Of a stretch of DNA of 64,000 nt, positions 12,265-23,882 are shown piece by piece. The position numbers and the translations under genes were made by a program. Within the stretch, counting starts at the first letter, position 1. Each line of letters begins with the position of its first letter. The DNA lies in NCBI RefSeq assembly GCF_945859685.1, contig NC_079147.1, positions 268,103,913 through 268,167,912 of the forward strand, given 5' to 3'. Source of the DNA: Eupeodes corollae. Taxonomy: Eukaryota; Arthropoda; Insecta; Diptera; Syrphidae. The notes under the pieces were generated by a model. It did not search any database and was not told the origin of the DNA. It saw only the letters and a list, made by a program, of their open reading frames with translations.

Positions 12265-12782
12265 AAAACTTTTTTGAGGCTATCTTAATTAAGAAAGGAT
12301 AAAATAATATTATCACTTTCTTCGATATTTAGTTCAAATATTTATAGTGTTTCAAACAATTTTATTAGTTATTAAATTTCACGTGTATCACCTTAATTGT
12401 AAAGAAACGGTGAGTAGTTTCTGCTTAAACGGTTTTCAATCGTAAAAGCCAAAACGGATTGAAAGTAATTTTCTAAACAATTCTATTATATCAAGTTTTT
12501 TTTTCAAATAAATTACAAAATTTAAAAATAGTGTTGAAATAGTGTTTGCTATTTTTGAAATTTGAGCATACATATATTAAAAATAGAAGTTCGAAATCAG
12601 CACTAAAAATAATCTCCAAAAAGTATTTTTCAAAACTATGAATGTATTAAATTCAAGTTTTGCTCAAAACTTCATATAGAGTCAAATAAAAACTCATAAC
12701 TAATAAGAATTTCTAGAATTTTTTTTTCTTAAGCCTTAAACACCCTGCCTCTGCTGTTTATATTCCATTCTCCTGCCATATA

Positions 12783-14371
12783 CAGTGGTGGAAAAATAAT
12801 TATAAACAATGAAAAGAGTAAACATATGCAGTTTTCTTATCATTGTTTATGCGCTCCACACACAAAAAAAGATAAACGGTAAAATACAGTTCTCTTTTCG
12901 CTGTGGAGCGTGTTTTTAGTTTGCAGGTTTCATAAACCTGTTAATTTGTTAATATCGGCAATTTAAACCAGCTTGGAAGAATAATTAGAAACAGTGAGCA
13001 AATATTGAAGAAGTGATATTATTTAAAGGTAAATTTTTGGTGCTACATTTTTGTTTTTGTTCAAATATCTTAGCTTTACTATGTAGTTAAAAAAAATGGG
13101 TAAAAACAAGAGCTGCACACCAGAGCTAAGGAAGATAATTATTCACAAGTACTGCAAAGAAAAAGCTACCATGGATACTATCGCCAAGGATTTGCTTTGC
13201 TTCAAAAAGATGGTATATGGAGCAATTAAGGTCTATTGGGAGACAAGCAGCATAAAAACTACCAAAACCGTGCAACGAAAAAACAAGTGCCAAAGAAGAC
13301 AGACTTAGCAAGGCCAACCCTTTTGCGAACAGCAAGGAAATTTATTTAGCTGTGTCATGCTAATTAAGTGCAGGAGTAACGTCTAGAACAATAAGGAACC
13401 GATTGCTGGAAGCAGGTTTGCGGGGTTGCATTGCTCGGAAAAAGCCACACATTTTAAAAAAAAATTTAAAACGTCGGTTATCATTTGCCAAGGAACATGG
13501 ACAAAAACCATTAGCGTTTAGGAAAAAAATATTCTGGAGCGATGAATCAAAATTTAATATGTTTGGATTAGATGGTAAAAGATATGTAAGACGCCCAGTT
13601 AACAGAGAACTCGATCCTAAGTATACCATCAAAACGATCAAACATGGTGGTGGAAATGTGATGGTTTGAGCAGCCTTTTCCAGGCATGCCGTTGGTCCTA
13701 TTGTGCGCATCAATAGCCGAATGGATGAATGTATAAAAACTTATTGGAAAATGTTATGGAGCCATATGCTTATAATCATTTGCCAGTTTCATAAATTTTT
13801 CAACAGAATAATGATCCTAAACACACTTCACGTTTAGTGAAGTGTTGGTTTATGGAAGAAAGCATCAATGTTTTAAGCTGGCTAGCACAAAGCCCTGATT
13901 CCAATACGATCGAAAATTTGTGGGCTGACGTTTAGAGAAGTTTGGGAGTCAAAACTTCCAAAAACTCAAATGAGTTGTTCAAAAACATAGAAGAAATTTG
14001 GTATCTAGTTTACCTAAGCGGTGTGCAGCTGTAATTAGTAATAAGGGTTACCCCACAAAATATTGATTTTTTCAATCGAACAAAGGTATTTTGAAGTAGA
14101 AAATTTTATTTGTTTGCCATTTATTTGTATTTTTCTTTTTCAGTGAACTGATGTTTCTAATTATTTTTCCACACTTTTATTTTGTTTTTTTTTTGAATTT
14201 AGTGCTATTTATGTTATAGTTTTAATTTTTAATAACTTTTTCATAAAAGTGCATATAAAAGAACATTGTTTTTCTGATTTGTTAATAATTATTTAGTTTT
14301 ATTAAGGTTATTAACTTTTGTAAATAAAAAAGTAAAAAAAAAGTTTGTTTACAATTATTTTTCCACCACTG
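12783..14371 (+). mobile_element. Tc1-type DNA transposon, IR/DR ends
   Basis: A 1,589-bp element flanked by TA (12781-12782 and 14372-14373). The terminal repeats begin CAGTGGTGGAAAAATAATTA on the left and CAGTGGTGGAAAAATAATTG from the right. A second, related motif (AATAATTAGAAAC) lies about 190 bp inside each end, near 12980 and near 14150 in inverted orientation. The inverted repeats are thus long, with two binding-site-like direct repeats each, as in IR/DR Tc1 elements. The transposase inside is frameshifted. Confidence 0.9.
13096..14035 (+). pseudogene. Tc1-like DDE transposase, degenerate
   Basis: The start at 13096 gives a basic N-terminal helix-turn-helix segment of about 70 residues that ends in a frameshift. 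The second segment, 13403-13669, holds the block IFWSDESKFN with the first catalytic Asp and GGGNVMV, where a TGA interrupts. The third segment, near 13800-13945, holds NDPKHTSRLVKCW with the second Asp and SPDSNTIENLW with the catalytic Glu. The canonical SPDLNPIENLW is altered at two residues. All three catalytic positions can be found, but not in one frame. A related but distinct copy sits at 60409-61833. Confidence 0.85.
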
Positions 14372-14559
14372 TATGTCTACAGAATATAGAATTATAAATT
14401 GATCGTTCTTTCGAATGGGATAGAGGAAATGAACTGTTTGATGCCATTAAAATCATTAACAATAGATATTTATTTAGACTTGTGGTTTTCAAAAGCAATT
14501 GAACGCATACAATTTAATGTTTTGGCCAAAAATGTAGTTCTGCAATAAGGCTAAGGGCC

Positions 14560-14775
14560 GAGAGGCCCAATTTTTGACCATTTTTTGCAGGTATTGAAAA
14601 CGTATGTCAGCAATAACACCCGAATATTCTTTTCTTCTAATATACCAGTGGTGTTACATGGCACTATCTTCAAGACAACACCAAAGATTTTATTGCGAAT
14701 CGAACCATTGTTTTGTTAATAAATTTGCACAATCTGCAAACGTTTTTCAGGAGTTAATCTATTCATTATGTGACC
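14560..14775 (-). mobile_element. mariner transposase N-terminal fragment
   Basis: The minus strand reads MNRLTPEKRLQIVQIY, then a stop, then QNNGSIR. This is the opening helix-turn-helix of mariner-family transposases. Nothing of the catalytic core follows and no terminal repeats are visible. Confidence 0.6.
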
Positions 14776-15480
14776 GCTAAACAAAAGAACACCTCCTAAT
14801 GTTAGTAAATTTAAAACCACACGTCTAAGAAAAGTATCTAAATCTAGTTTAAAAGAAAGTCAATAACATAGCTGTTAGCTTTTAAAATTAATTATAATAT
14901 AAGGTAATGAAAAAAGTATGTTTACATTTTAATTTTAATACTTTAAAATAAAGTTCAATGCGATTTTGATCGTGTCTTTCATATTAAATCGGGTATTTTT
15001 AAAAAATATGAGTTACTTCTTATTTAAAGTTTTTTATTTATACATTTTGCAATTGATCCTCTTAAGTTCTTTTTATGTTTTATCTATGTTTCTGTGGTTT
15101 TGAATTCCATATCCTGTCAATTTGATGATTTGTAAATTAACTTAATCTGAATTAAACTACATAAAATATATATGTACATTCAAAGTAAGGGAACAGACCG
15201 TAAAATGTATGTTACTTTTATTTGAACTATATTTCTCCACTTCGGTTAACAAAAAACAAGGAAAAACAATAACCAAATAGACTAAATATATGACTTAAGC
15301 AACAAATGAACAAAATTCTCAATTTTACGAAGTTGAAAAAAAACCTACACAAATATCTTACGAAACACAACTTTTTGAGCTGAAAAATGCGTTTGAAACT
15401 TTTTTTTTAACAAGTAAATCTGTCTGTGAACCGCTAACTTCTATTTACGTTCGCAATCTTTAAACCAAGAAAAACTTAAA

Positions 15481-15783
15481 AATAAAAATTAGGTGGCCCA
15501 ACAGTCCGTAAAGAACCAGGGCCTAGTAACTTACAACTCTCAACCATTTCTGTGTGCGAGTAATTGCAGGAATGGAGGGGACTTACAGTTTATATGCCGA
15601 ATCCAAACAGCTAGATTGAGAAAGCGCTTTTCATGACAAGAATTACTCTTGGAGAATTTGTCAATTCCTCTCAAGAGGCAGTGCCCGTGAAAAAAAAAAC
15701 TTTAAGTGTCACAGGCATTAATCGAACCCAAGACCTCTTGCATGACAGTTCAACGCACTAACCGTCATGCCACGGGTACCACA
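15481..15783 (-). mobile_element. tRNA-derived SINE, copy 2
   Basis: The same family and orientation as the 4579-4868 copy. The tRNA-like head is at the high-coordinate end (TGGCATGACGGTTAGTGCG and GGTTCGATTAATGCC-like box B on the minus strand). An A-run interrupts the body near 15690. The flanks carry an imperfect duplication (AAAACTTAAAAAT before, AAAAGCTTAAAAAAT after). The 104-residue open frame over 15718-16032 is an artefact of this SINE. Confidence 0.85.
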
Positions 15784-15799
15784 AAAGCTTAAAAAATCT

Positions 15800-17283
15800 T
15801 TATTTTGGAACTTACAGATCTTTAAATTAAACTTTAAGGAACCAATTTTATCTGCCCTAAGAAAAAAACCACCCAATTGATTGCTTATTTTGTATTTATG
15901 TTCCAATAATGTGATTTTTATATTATCGGCCTTATCACGGGTCCCAACGAAGACGATTCGTTCTATGAACGTCAGCAAAAAAGTTGCGTGATTCGTGAAA
16001 ATTGTTATCAATAGTCTCGAATTTAATCTCAATATTTTATCTAAGACTTAGGCTGTGGTGTTTTTTTTTGCCACATTAAGTACGAATCGCCTTCGACGGG
16101 GCCTGTGACAAGGCTGCAAACTTAAAACGAGCATCGAAAAACCATTATGTAAAAATACAAATAATTGGACATTTTAAACACTTATAACTTGGTGAATAGA
16201 AAATAGAATAAAATAGTTGATAAAAAAAAAAAACAATTAAAAATCTTTCAAAACAACATTTGGTTGATAGCGAGTTTGCTTTAGGTTAAGGACAATTTTA
16301 TCTAGCAACATTATTTTATCGTTTCAGTCGCATCATAAGAAGGGTATTTTTGTATCTAAACCCCTTGTTTCCCAAGGTGCAATTCGTTAAAATCCTCAAA
16401 TGTACTAAGTTTTTATGTTTTCGCAATGCAAAATTTCTGAACTTTGAATCGGTTATGTTTAAAACAAAATTTTAAATTAACTCAGACCTTAAAAGTATAT
16501 CCTCTTTATTTCAGCATAGGTATATCAAATAATTTCAAAGCATTTTCTTTTCACTCCACGTAACATTTTCATTTTCCAATTTTAATGTTTCTTTTTTTTA
16601 TGCCGATTATTTACTTTCATTTTCTTAAATCAAACTTTTTTTTAAATCTTTGTACAATAGGGGTTTTGTATTTTTTATTTTTTTTTAAAGATATTTACAA
16701 TTAAATGAAGTCGACTTTTGTTTTTATATTCACTTGCAATACTTTTATAAGTGTAAATTTAAATTGCAATAATTTCTACAACAAATTCACACTTTACAAA
16801 AAAAAAAAAAAAACAAAAGAAGAATATTGAAGTAAAAACTAAAATCGCTGGGCTTAATCATAAACAAAACAAAATAATAATGTATTTTTATACTTTACAA
16901 ATAATTATTATGTTACGATGATTTCTACAAATTAAAACAAAAATACTCTAGCAATAGAAACAACAGAAGTTATAAATAAAATAAATTGAGAATGATTATA
17001 GACACCTGAATTACGTTTTATAACAAATGCAATACATAAGTTTGTTTTTGTAATCTGCGAAGACTCAAAACTGAATTTGAAAATTGATGTTATTAACATT
17101 TTTTAAATGTTAATTCTTTTTTGTTTTTGTAATATATTTTTTTTTGTCTAAAATACCTTAATTTTGTGTTACCTTAGTTCTTACACTGAGGATGCAACGT
17201 CTCCTTTGTCCTTGACAATTAAAGTAGCATATTAAATGTCAATGTCTTTTAAACCGTTTTTTGTAATTTTAAATAATCATGTT
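15800..17283. other. No recognisable gene; Hip14 3' flank
   Basis: AT-rich sequence with T- and A-runs. The right end should contain the 3' UTR of the minus-strand Hip14 gene, but I see no unambiguous polyadenylation signal close to its stop. Confidence 0.4.
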
Positions 17284-19317
17284 TTACACATACTGATAGT
17301 TACTGTCTGTAGCACCACCGCCACCACTGCCGCCGCCACCACCACCGCACAGCAATGGTTCGTGTTCGAGGCTTTTTTCGAATTCGAAAAATTGCATCCA
17401 ATCGATGTTTTGCGGCTGGAAGAGTCCAAAGCAGGAGCAACCAACAAAGTCAATGAAATTATAAAATGGCCCACGCGTGAAGGGACTTTTGCCACCCTTG
17501 GCTTGGAAATGACGATATCTCCCGCGGTTCATTCGTTCGTTGGTTGTCATTCCGAGGCAAATTACCTGATAGGTTTGACACACTGTCAAGAGAATCACCC
17601 AGGACATGTGCAACAGGGCATTGGCCATAACCCAGCCCACCCATGCATTGCAATTTCCAATGTCATTTAGACTTTCAAGGAAATCTACAAATTACATAAA
17701 TAGTTCGATTGTCAAAGTTCTTTCGTCTTAGAATTTAATTACTTACCGTTATTTAATGAAACATGACATTCGTTAACATAGAAATGAGAACCTCCATACA
17801 GCATCCAACCGCACATTATCAACAAGCACCATAGGAATCCCATAAAGTAGGTGTGGTTGTTCAGACCGATGCAATTGCCCACCCAGGGGCAGTGATGGTC
17901 GAACCTAGCAACGCATCGATCACAGACACTACAATGCTTGGAGCGGATTGGTCTCCTGACCAAACATGCCGAACAAAACGAGGATGGCTCAAAACCAATT
18001 CCGCCACGTTCAGAAAGCTCAACAATGGTCTAAAATTTGAAACGCGAACATAAAATTCAAAAATCTTGTAAAAGTGGATTTGAAACCAACCCTAAATCGT
18101 TGTTCTTGTGTTGGTTTTATAATTCCAGGATCACCCTTCCACGACTTGAGGAAACACACCCAAAGGCATCCCGAGCAGAAGAGAAAGCCTAGCGTTGCCG
18201 TAGTAGAGACCGCATCCACTATGTACGTCAGCCAAGTCACATAGAACCAAACCTTCGTGGCCAAGTACACACTCAGCGGCAACAGGGCCATCAGATGATC
18301 ATCGAACAGAGCCTTACCAATGGAGTGGAACGTCGCGTACAAGCAACCCAGCAGGAAGAACTTAATAATAAACAAAGTATTTGCGGCAAAGACAATTCCG
18401 GCCAAGTAGAATGCGAGAAACGGTGAACCTGCCATTGTCCACCATCGGAGGCGTTTGTCGTTTTTTAGGCGGGATATTAAACTGCGACGCAACACTGCCT
18501 GTGACGATTCGCGAACACGCTCCATTACCTTTGAACTGATCCATATTGCGCCGGTCTGGGAGTCTAGCATTGAGAGGGGGGTGTCACCGCGAAGATTGGG
18601 TGCATCCAAGCTGCTCTTTCCCTTCAAGATGAGCGTGCTGATGGCAGTGCTGTTGCGTGCCAAGATCGACCAGTGCAAGGCCGTGTTGCCATGCGTATAG
18701 TCGACTATTGCCGGGTTAGCTCCTAGCGTCAGTAGCAGGCGCACTGGATCCAAGGCACACACCTTCCAGGCGGCCCACATTAAGGCCGTCATCCCGCCAC
18801 GATCCTGCGAGTCTGGATCTACGCCTTTAGCAATGAAGTAGGCCACCAACGCGGTGTGAGCAAATTGTGCTGCAATGTGAATGCAAGAACAGCCTTCAGC
18901 ATCTCGAATTTTTGGATCGGCACCAGCAGCCATCAAAAGGACAACTGCCCCCAGATGACCTTGCCGTGTGGCCCAATGCAGGGGAGTGGCATTCAGTTCT
19001 CCGCCGATGGCATCGACCTTAGCACCCTTTTCCAGGAAGTATTTGATTATGTCGCGACGATTGTTTATCGATGCCCAATGCAGAAGTGTGACAGTCTCGC
19101 TATCGGGCTGATTGACATCCCAGCCAGCTTCGACGAGCTCCTTGACGCGCGCGATTGCACCGTATTGTGTTGCCTTCACTATATCGAAGCCACTGTAATC
19201 GGGCTCGATGGGTGCTGTTGGGGGTTCTTGCGATATGAGAGCAGCCTCCCTTTGGTGGTCATGATCGGGCTCAGCGCACGAGCCCGTCGTCGCTGCATTG
19301 CATGCGCTCTTATACAT
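17284..19317 (-). CDS. Hip14: Huntingtin-interacting protein 14 (ankyrin-repeat DHHC palmitoyltransferase)
   Basis: Three exons on the minus strand: 19317-18091, 18029-17747 and 17684-17284, with GT-AG junctions that keep frame. They give 636 residues, close to the family length. An in-frame TAA sits just before the ATG. Residues about 45-290 are ankyrin repeats (TLLHWASINNRR, ATPLHWATRQGH, TALHWSILARN). Several hydrophobic membrane segments follow, from about 305. The catalytic DHHC is at about 453-456 inside a zinc-binding cysteine-rich domain with CSVCDRCVARF just before it. The C-terminus has a run of eleven glycines broken by one serine. The family S-acylates proteins at Golgi and synaptic membranes. 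In flies Hip14 is known for acting on cysteine-string protein and SNAP25. Nothing looks damaged. Confidence 0.96.
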
Positions 19318-20055
19318 TTAATAATAAATTTTTTCACAAAAACACAACGCAAACATAAAAAGTTTATATCTGCGGACCTATTGAGCCAGTTTTAACTTTT
19401 CGAAGCAATTTCCGACCGAGGATGGGTAACTTTTTTCGTTTGTTGTTTTATTGGAACTTTGTCTTAGTGAAATAAATTTTGTGGAAAAGCTTTTGTTATC
19501 AAGTCTTTTTCCATACAAAATAAAAGTGAAAATTTTATATTTTTTAGATGGAGTAGGAAAATCGAATGACAGAAAATTTGCTAGAGCTAGGGGTTGATTT
19601 TCTTCTTTTTTGACATTTCGTATGAGAATGAGTCAGCATAAGTCACAATAGTTTGATAAGAATTTTTATTCTGAAAGGTTGTGTTCAGTGGAAAGGAGAT
19701 TAGATCTGGAATTTCTAAATGTTTGTTTGGGAACTGGATTGTTCTGCTTTGCTATCTAAACAATATAATTTAGTTTTCATAATTTATTGGCTTTCAATAA
19801 TATTGACAGGATATAAATAAAATACACTTTTTTGAGCTCGTCTAATTTTTCAACAATATTGTTACATTTTTGGACAGTAACAATAAAATATACTGCGCAG
19901 ACAATTTTAGAACCGTCTTAAACTTTTGAATAATCCTTAATTTATTACAAGAAAAAGATTCATTCTTGCAAAATTTACAATTATATTTGACAGATCAACA
20001 ATATGCTTCTTTTTTTTTAATTTGCTTGTGCCTGTTATTACTTAGTAATTTATTT
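19318..20055. other. Upstream region of Hip14, no gene seen
   Basis: AT-rich sequence that should hold the Hip14 5' UTR and promoter. I recognise no TATA box or other core element that I would defend. Confidence 0.4.
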
Positions 20056-20059
20056 ATTT

Positions 20060-20250
20060 GAAATGGAAATTCATAATAATCTGTACAGGAAGCTTTGTAT
20101 CCGAGGCTTGTTGGGGCCTCGCAACTATGAAGTTTTTACGTGGCCAGGAAGTCACCCCGACGGCACAACCTCCAACCTGGAGGGCCAGATTCTTAGTATA
20201 ACTCCAAGGACAGGGAGCCGGATAAAACCGCTCCTTATAGGCCTGGTGTT
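20060..20250. repeat. Unclassified GC-rich repeat-like fragment
   Basis: A 190-bp patch of balanced base composition within AT-rich DNA. It contains phrases typical of dispersed repeats (GGAGGGCCAGATTCTTAG, ACAGGGAGCCGGATAAAAC). A 109-residue open frame crosses it, but that frame shows no domain. Confidence 0.3.
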
Positions 20251-20779
20251 GTGTATAACATCAAAAGAATTAACAAATGTAAACAAAAAAAATATAATGC
20301 AAAACAATAATAATAAACAAACATTAATGAACTCGACGCATGGCGACCTATATATGATTGTATATCATCAGCCCGCACCAAGCGTGCATTGAAGTGGTCG
20401 TATTACACACTAACCATGTTCGGTCGCTATGCGCCAAGTGTATAGATCGATTTTTGTTTATGACTCCAATTAGCTATATGTGATGTGACACATTGACTGA
20501 GCATTCGGAATGCCTTTGAGAAAATACAACCAATGGTTTATTTTGTCAAATGGACGTTTAATTCATTCATCATGGGGAACAATGTATTGTAGGTCATAGG
20601 CAAAATCGATCAATAAAGAAGTAGAAAAAGAATACAATGTATAAACATGTAAAACTAGTTGTAAGTATAAATAGGAGAACATTTATTTATATCATAACCT
20701 TGACTCAACTAATTTTAAATCGTGCATTTATGCTCGGCAATATAAGCGGCTTTTAATAAGCTAAAAATAATCCTTTCAC

Positions 20780-21320
20780 TAAGACTGCCTCGTCAAACTC
20801 TACACTGGGCTCCGAATTTGTCGTAGAAGCCCTATAACGTGTTCACTGAGTAGTTCAACCTTACTGAAACTGTAAACGCCACCATTAATTCCATCTCGGG
20901 AATTCCTCCACTGCTGTTTGGATAAGGAGAAGTGCCTTAATGGAAACCCCTCTCCCCCCTACTCTCGTTTGCTGCCCCAACAACTTTCTACTGGGGTTGG
21001 AACCAAATCTCAAGTTGGGGTATTAGGCACCCGATGTTTACCACGGGGAGTTGAGAGTAGGAGTTGATAGACAGAGGCAGGCTTTGAGAAAAACCTGTGG
21101 ACGCTTGTGTCCTCTTGAATGCACATGTCTACCACTTGAACATCGGTTCAACGGTTAATGAGGGCAAAACAAAGTACACGTCGTCGTCAAGAAAGGACAT
21201 ATAACACCGTCGTCTTGGTCAAAACGTCACCATCGACAGACCTAACTTTGAGCTAGTGAAGGACTTCGTCTACCTAATCTCCGACCACCCTGGGTCGGTT
21301 TGAGAGAAAAGTTCTTCTTA
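20780..21320 (+). mobile_element. Non-LTR retrotransposon fragment
   Basis: The stretch 21140-21280 reads, with frame breaks, NEGKTKY then VTIDRPNFELVKDFVYL. This is the post-catalytic part of a reverse transcriptase of a kind common in RTE/CR1-like elements. The preceding 300 bp have the same balanced composition and are probably part of the same old insertion. It is too decayed to classify. Confidence 0.5.
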
Positions 21321-21885
21321 AAACGGTCTTACTATCACATACTATAATGTATATAGGTCAATTACCAACTTGTTGCCATGTTTTTCTGTTTACAAGTTCC
21401 GTAGTTTTAACATATTATTCTTAACAAAAGGCCAAATTTTCTTAATTTGTTGTATAAAAAACTTTTTTAATTATTATCCAGATCATAATATTTTCCTCGA
21501 AATAAAATGAAAAATATAAAAATGGTCAATCTGTCAAAGTGGCTATGGCTCGGAGCCAATTGACTCAGTCGTGTTTGTCCACCTTTAAGATTCATTATCA
21601 AAACAGAATTTGTGTGTATTACAAAACTATGTACAATCCAGCTGTACCGCAACCAGATTTGCTCGCATCTAACGAAGAGCATCAGCGTTTCTTTGCATTC
21701 ATCTACTAAATAATGTCAGTATGTTTTAATTATATAAAAAAAACTTACTAGTTTTATCCAAACAGATTGCATTTCTATTATAAATGAAAATATAATAAAT
21801 CTCCAACTCAGTTCAATGTAACCATAGAAAATGTACATAGAGGAGACACCATTGCCATCAATCTCTTTTTAGCTACGACCTTTAA

Positions 21886-22944
21886 CCCTCTGTGGTCACA
21901 CCTCGTTTCTGAAACTTAAATGTCACACGGGTGTAAATTTTGATCCTGTAGTTTTGGCATCTTATAACTCATATTAATTTTAATTTATTTTTATTAAAAC
22001 CAGTGTTTTTTATGGGAAATTTTCACAGAAACCCAATGGTGCAAGCAAAATATTTTAAAAATTCATTATCTTATAAAAAATGCGATTTATGAAAACAAAA
22101 TTGAAAATCGCGTTTTACGAATATAAACAAAAAATATATATGTAAAGATCTTTGAAATTTGGTAAATTTGCAGTTTAATAGTTGTAGAAAGAAACGAGAA
22201 AAAGGTTTTTTTAATAAGGGAAATTTTATTATTTTTTCCCGGGTGCTTGAAATATGCATATTTTATCAAATGCGTTAATTGAATAAAATTTTGTTCAAAA
22301 AAGTACAAATATGTAGGAACAACAATTTTTTTTTTGTATAATAGGTATTAATTTATTTGACGGTATCTGTACAATTTATGCATATACCTGCCCGGTGTTC
22401 ATCGCAAACGCGACGATGACAAACAGTGCATTTCTCACGAATCCGCGTAGCTTGCGGCCCTGTGCACAAATCACACTTCACTCGAGTTTCCTCCCTCACA
22501 ATGCTGACATATGTGATGATTCTCTCGTCGACTAAATTTGGGTAATTTTTTTTCGCAGCTATGATCGCAAACATCGTGACTCTAAATGCTTGCGCAACAG
22601 GTTTTTCACTAAGACAAATCCTAAATCTTTTAAAAATTGATGAAAAAATAATTGTACTTAAAAATAATAGTACACATATACTTACGTAATACTAAGTGAA
22701 TCGTTATTTCCCGATGCGAAAAGTTAAAAAAAAAGTGTTTATTAATTCAAAACACGTGCACTGACAGAACTTTACAACACTAAAGTCACACGGCCTATGT
22801 ACACTTTTGCAACCTTCAGTACCAAGCACTTCAAGCAACTGACGCCGCACTACTTAACCGTTGGTAGCCCTATAGTAGGACATAATTACCATGCACACTA
22901 GATTTGTTGGTCTACCCCTTTTGCACCCGTGTGGCTACAGAGGG
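21886..22944 (-). mobile_element. piggyBac-type element, internally deleted
   Basis: A 1,059-bp element. It begins CCCTCTGTGGTCACAC after TTAA (21882-21885). Its other end, read on the minus strand, begins CCCTCTGTAGCCACACGG next to TTAT (22945-22948), a one-base decay of TTAA. CCCT starts at TTAA sites are the piggyBac signature. The interior keeps only the end of a transposase gene on the minus strand, so the element cannot move itself. Confidence 0.85.
22353..22625 (-). pseudogene. piggyBac transposase C-terminal zinc finger fragment
   Basis: About 90 codons on the minus strand ending at 22353. They contain a cysteine-rich array: CDLC, then CTVCHRRVC, EH, and CINC. This spacing matches the cross-brace zinc domain at the C-terminus of piggyBac transposases, which binds the transposon ends. 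The DDD catalytic core is absent. The open frame extends a little upstream of the Met at 22574, without a start of its own. It lies inside the CCCT-ended element. Confidence 0.75.
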
Positions 22945-22948
22945 TTAT

Positions 22949-23882
22949 TAATAATAACTAGCTTAAAATAAATACACGGACAATTTATCAGTCCGGTAAA
23001 ATTTGACAATCCATCAATAATGTACACTTTTAACTTGATTAAGTTTTAAAGAGAGTTATTTGTGGAAGCTAAATTTAAAGATATAAAATTTAGGTTTTAA
23101 AAAATTGACACTAGAGTTCTGAGAATCTGTCAAACGTCTTGGAAAATATGTACTGTAGGTTTTTTCCATAGAGGAAATATATTATTATATATTTTCTCTA
23201 TGGTTTTTTCTTTATTTTTATATAAATTATATTTAATTTATAGCAAAGGTGAAGGTATTACATTGAAGGCGATATCAATGAAGAGGCCGCAACGCTATGG
23301 TTCACATCAATAAAAACTTAGTTTCGAGATAAAAAGCGAAAGAAGAATTTAAGATTGGCTGGTTTTGGTATCCAAAGTTTATGCGATGTAAAAAAAAATA
23401 ACTTATTAAATCCAAAACTTTTAAATTTGTTCAATTTAACTTTTTGTCAAAAATGAACTTTTGATCTACCTATCTATTTCCTTTGTATTACGACTTTTCA
23501 GGTATGCTTTGAATGATCAACTCTAACCTTCAAAATTCGATCAAATACAGTATCTTTTTTACCCTTACAGACATTTTTAATGATCCTTATAACCGACCAA
23601 TTAAAATAAATTTAAAACCCAAGAGTTATAATTGGTCATAAGTTCCGAGAAATAAATTTGTAAAATAAAACTTACAAATAAGTGATACGGGGGCCTTAAT
23701 GAAAAGAAAGGTTCTGCTCACAATCACCACCATTCACAATAGTTTTTATTTATTTGACGTTAAAATTTTTGCAACTAAAAAAATAACCGGTGAAGTCCAA
23801 TAATCTTTAAAATTGCGCCATCGCCAACGTCGTTTATGTTTGGATTAGTTTTTCTTAAATTTAAAATAGACAATAATTTAAT
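22949..23882. other. Intergenic, upstream of PolD1; small hairpin at 23166-23203
   Basis: No gene. At 23166-23203 there is a short hairpin with 16-nt arms (CCATAGAGGAAATATA and its near-perfect complement). The last 200 bp should hold the polymerase delta promoter, but I see no clear core element. Confidence 0.45.

Noticed and set aside
18856..19395. 179-residue plus-strand open frame
   Set aside because: It is antisense to the ankyrin repeats of Hip14. The minus strand has the homology and the splice sites.
20063..20392. 109-residue open frame as a gene
   Set aside because: Half lies in a repeat-like patch and half in AT-rich sequence. There is no domain.
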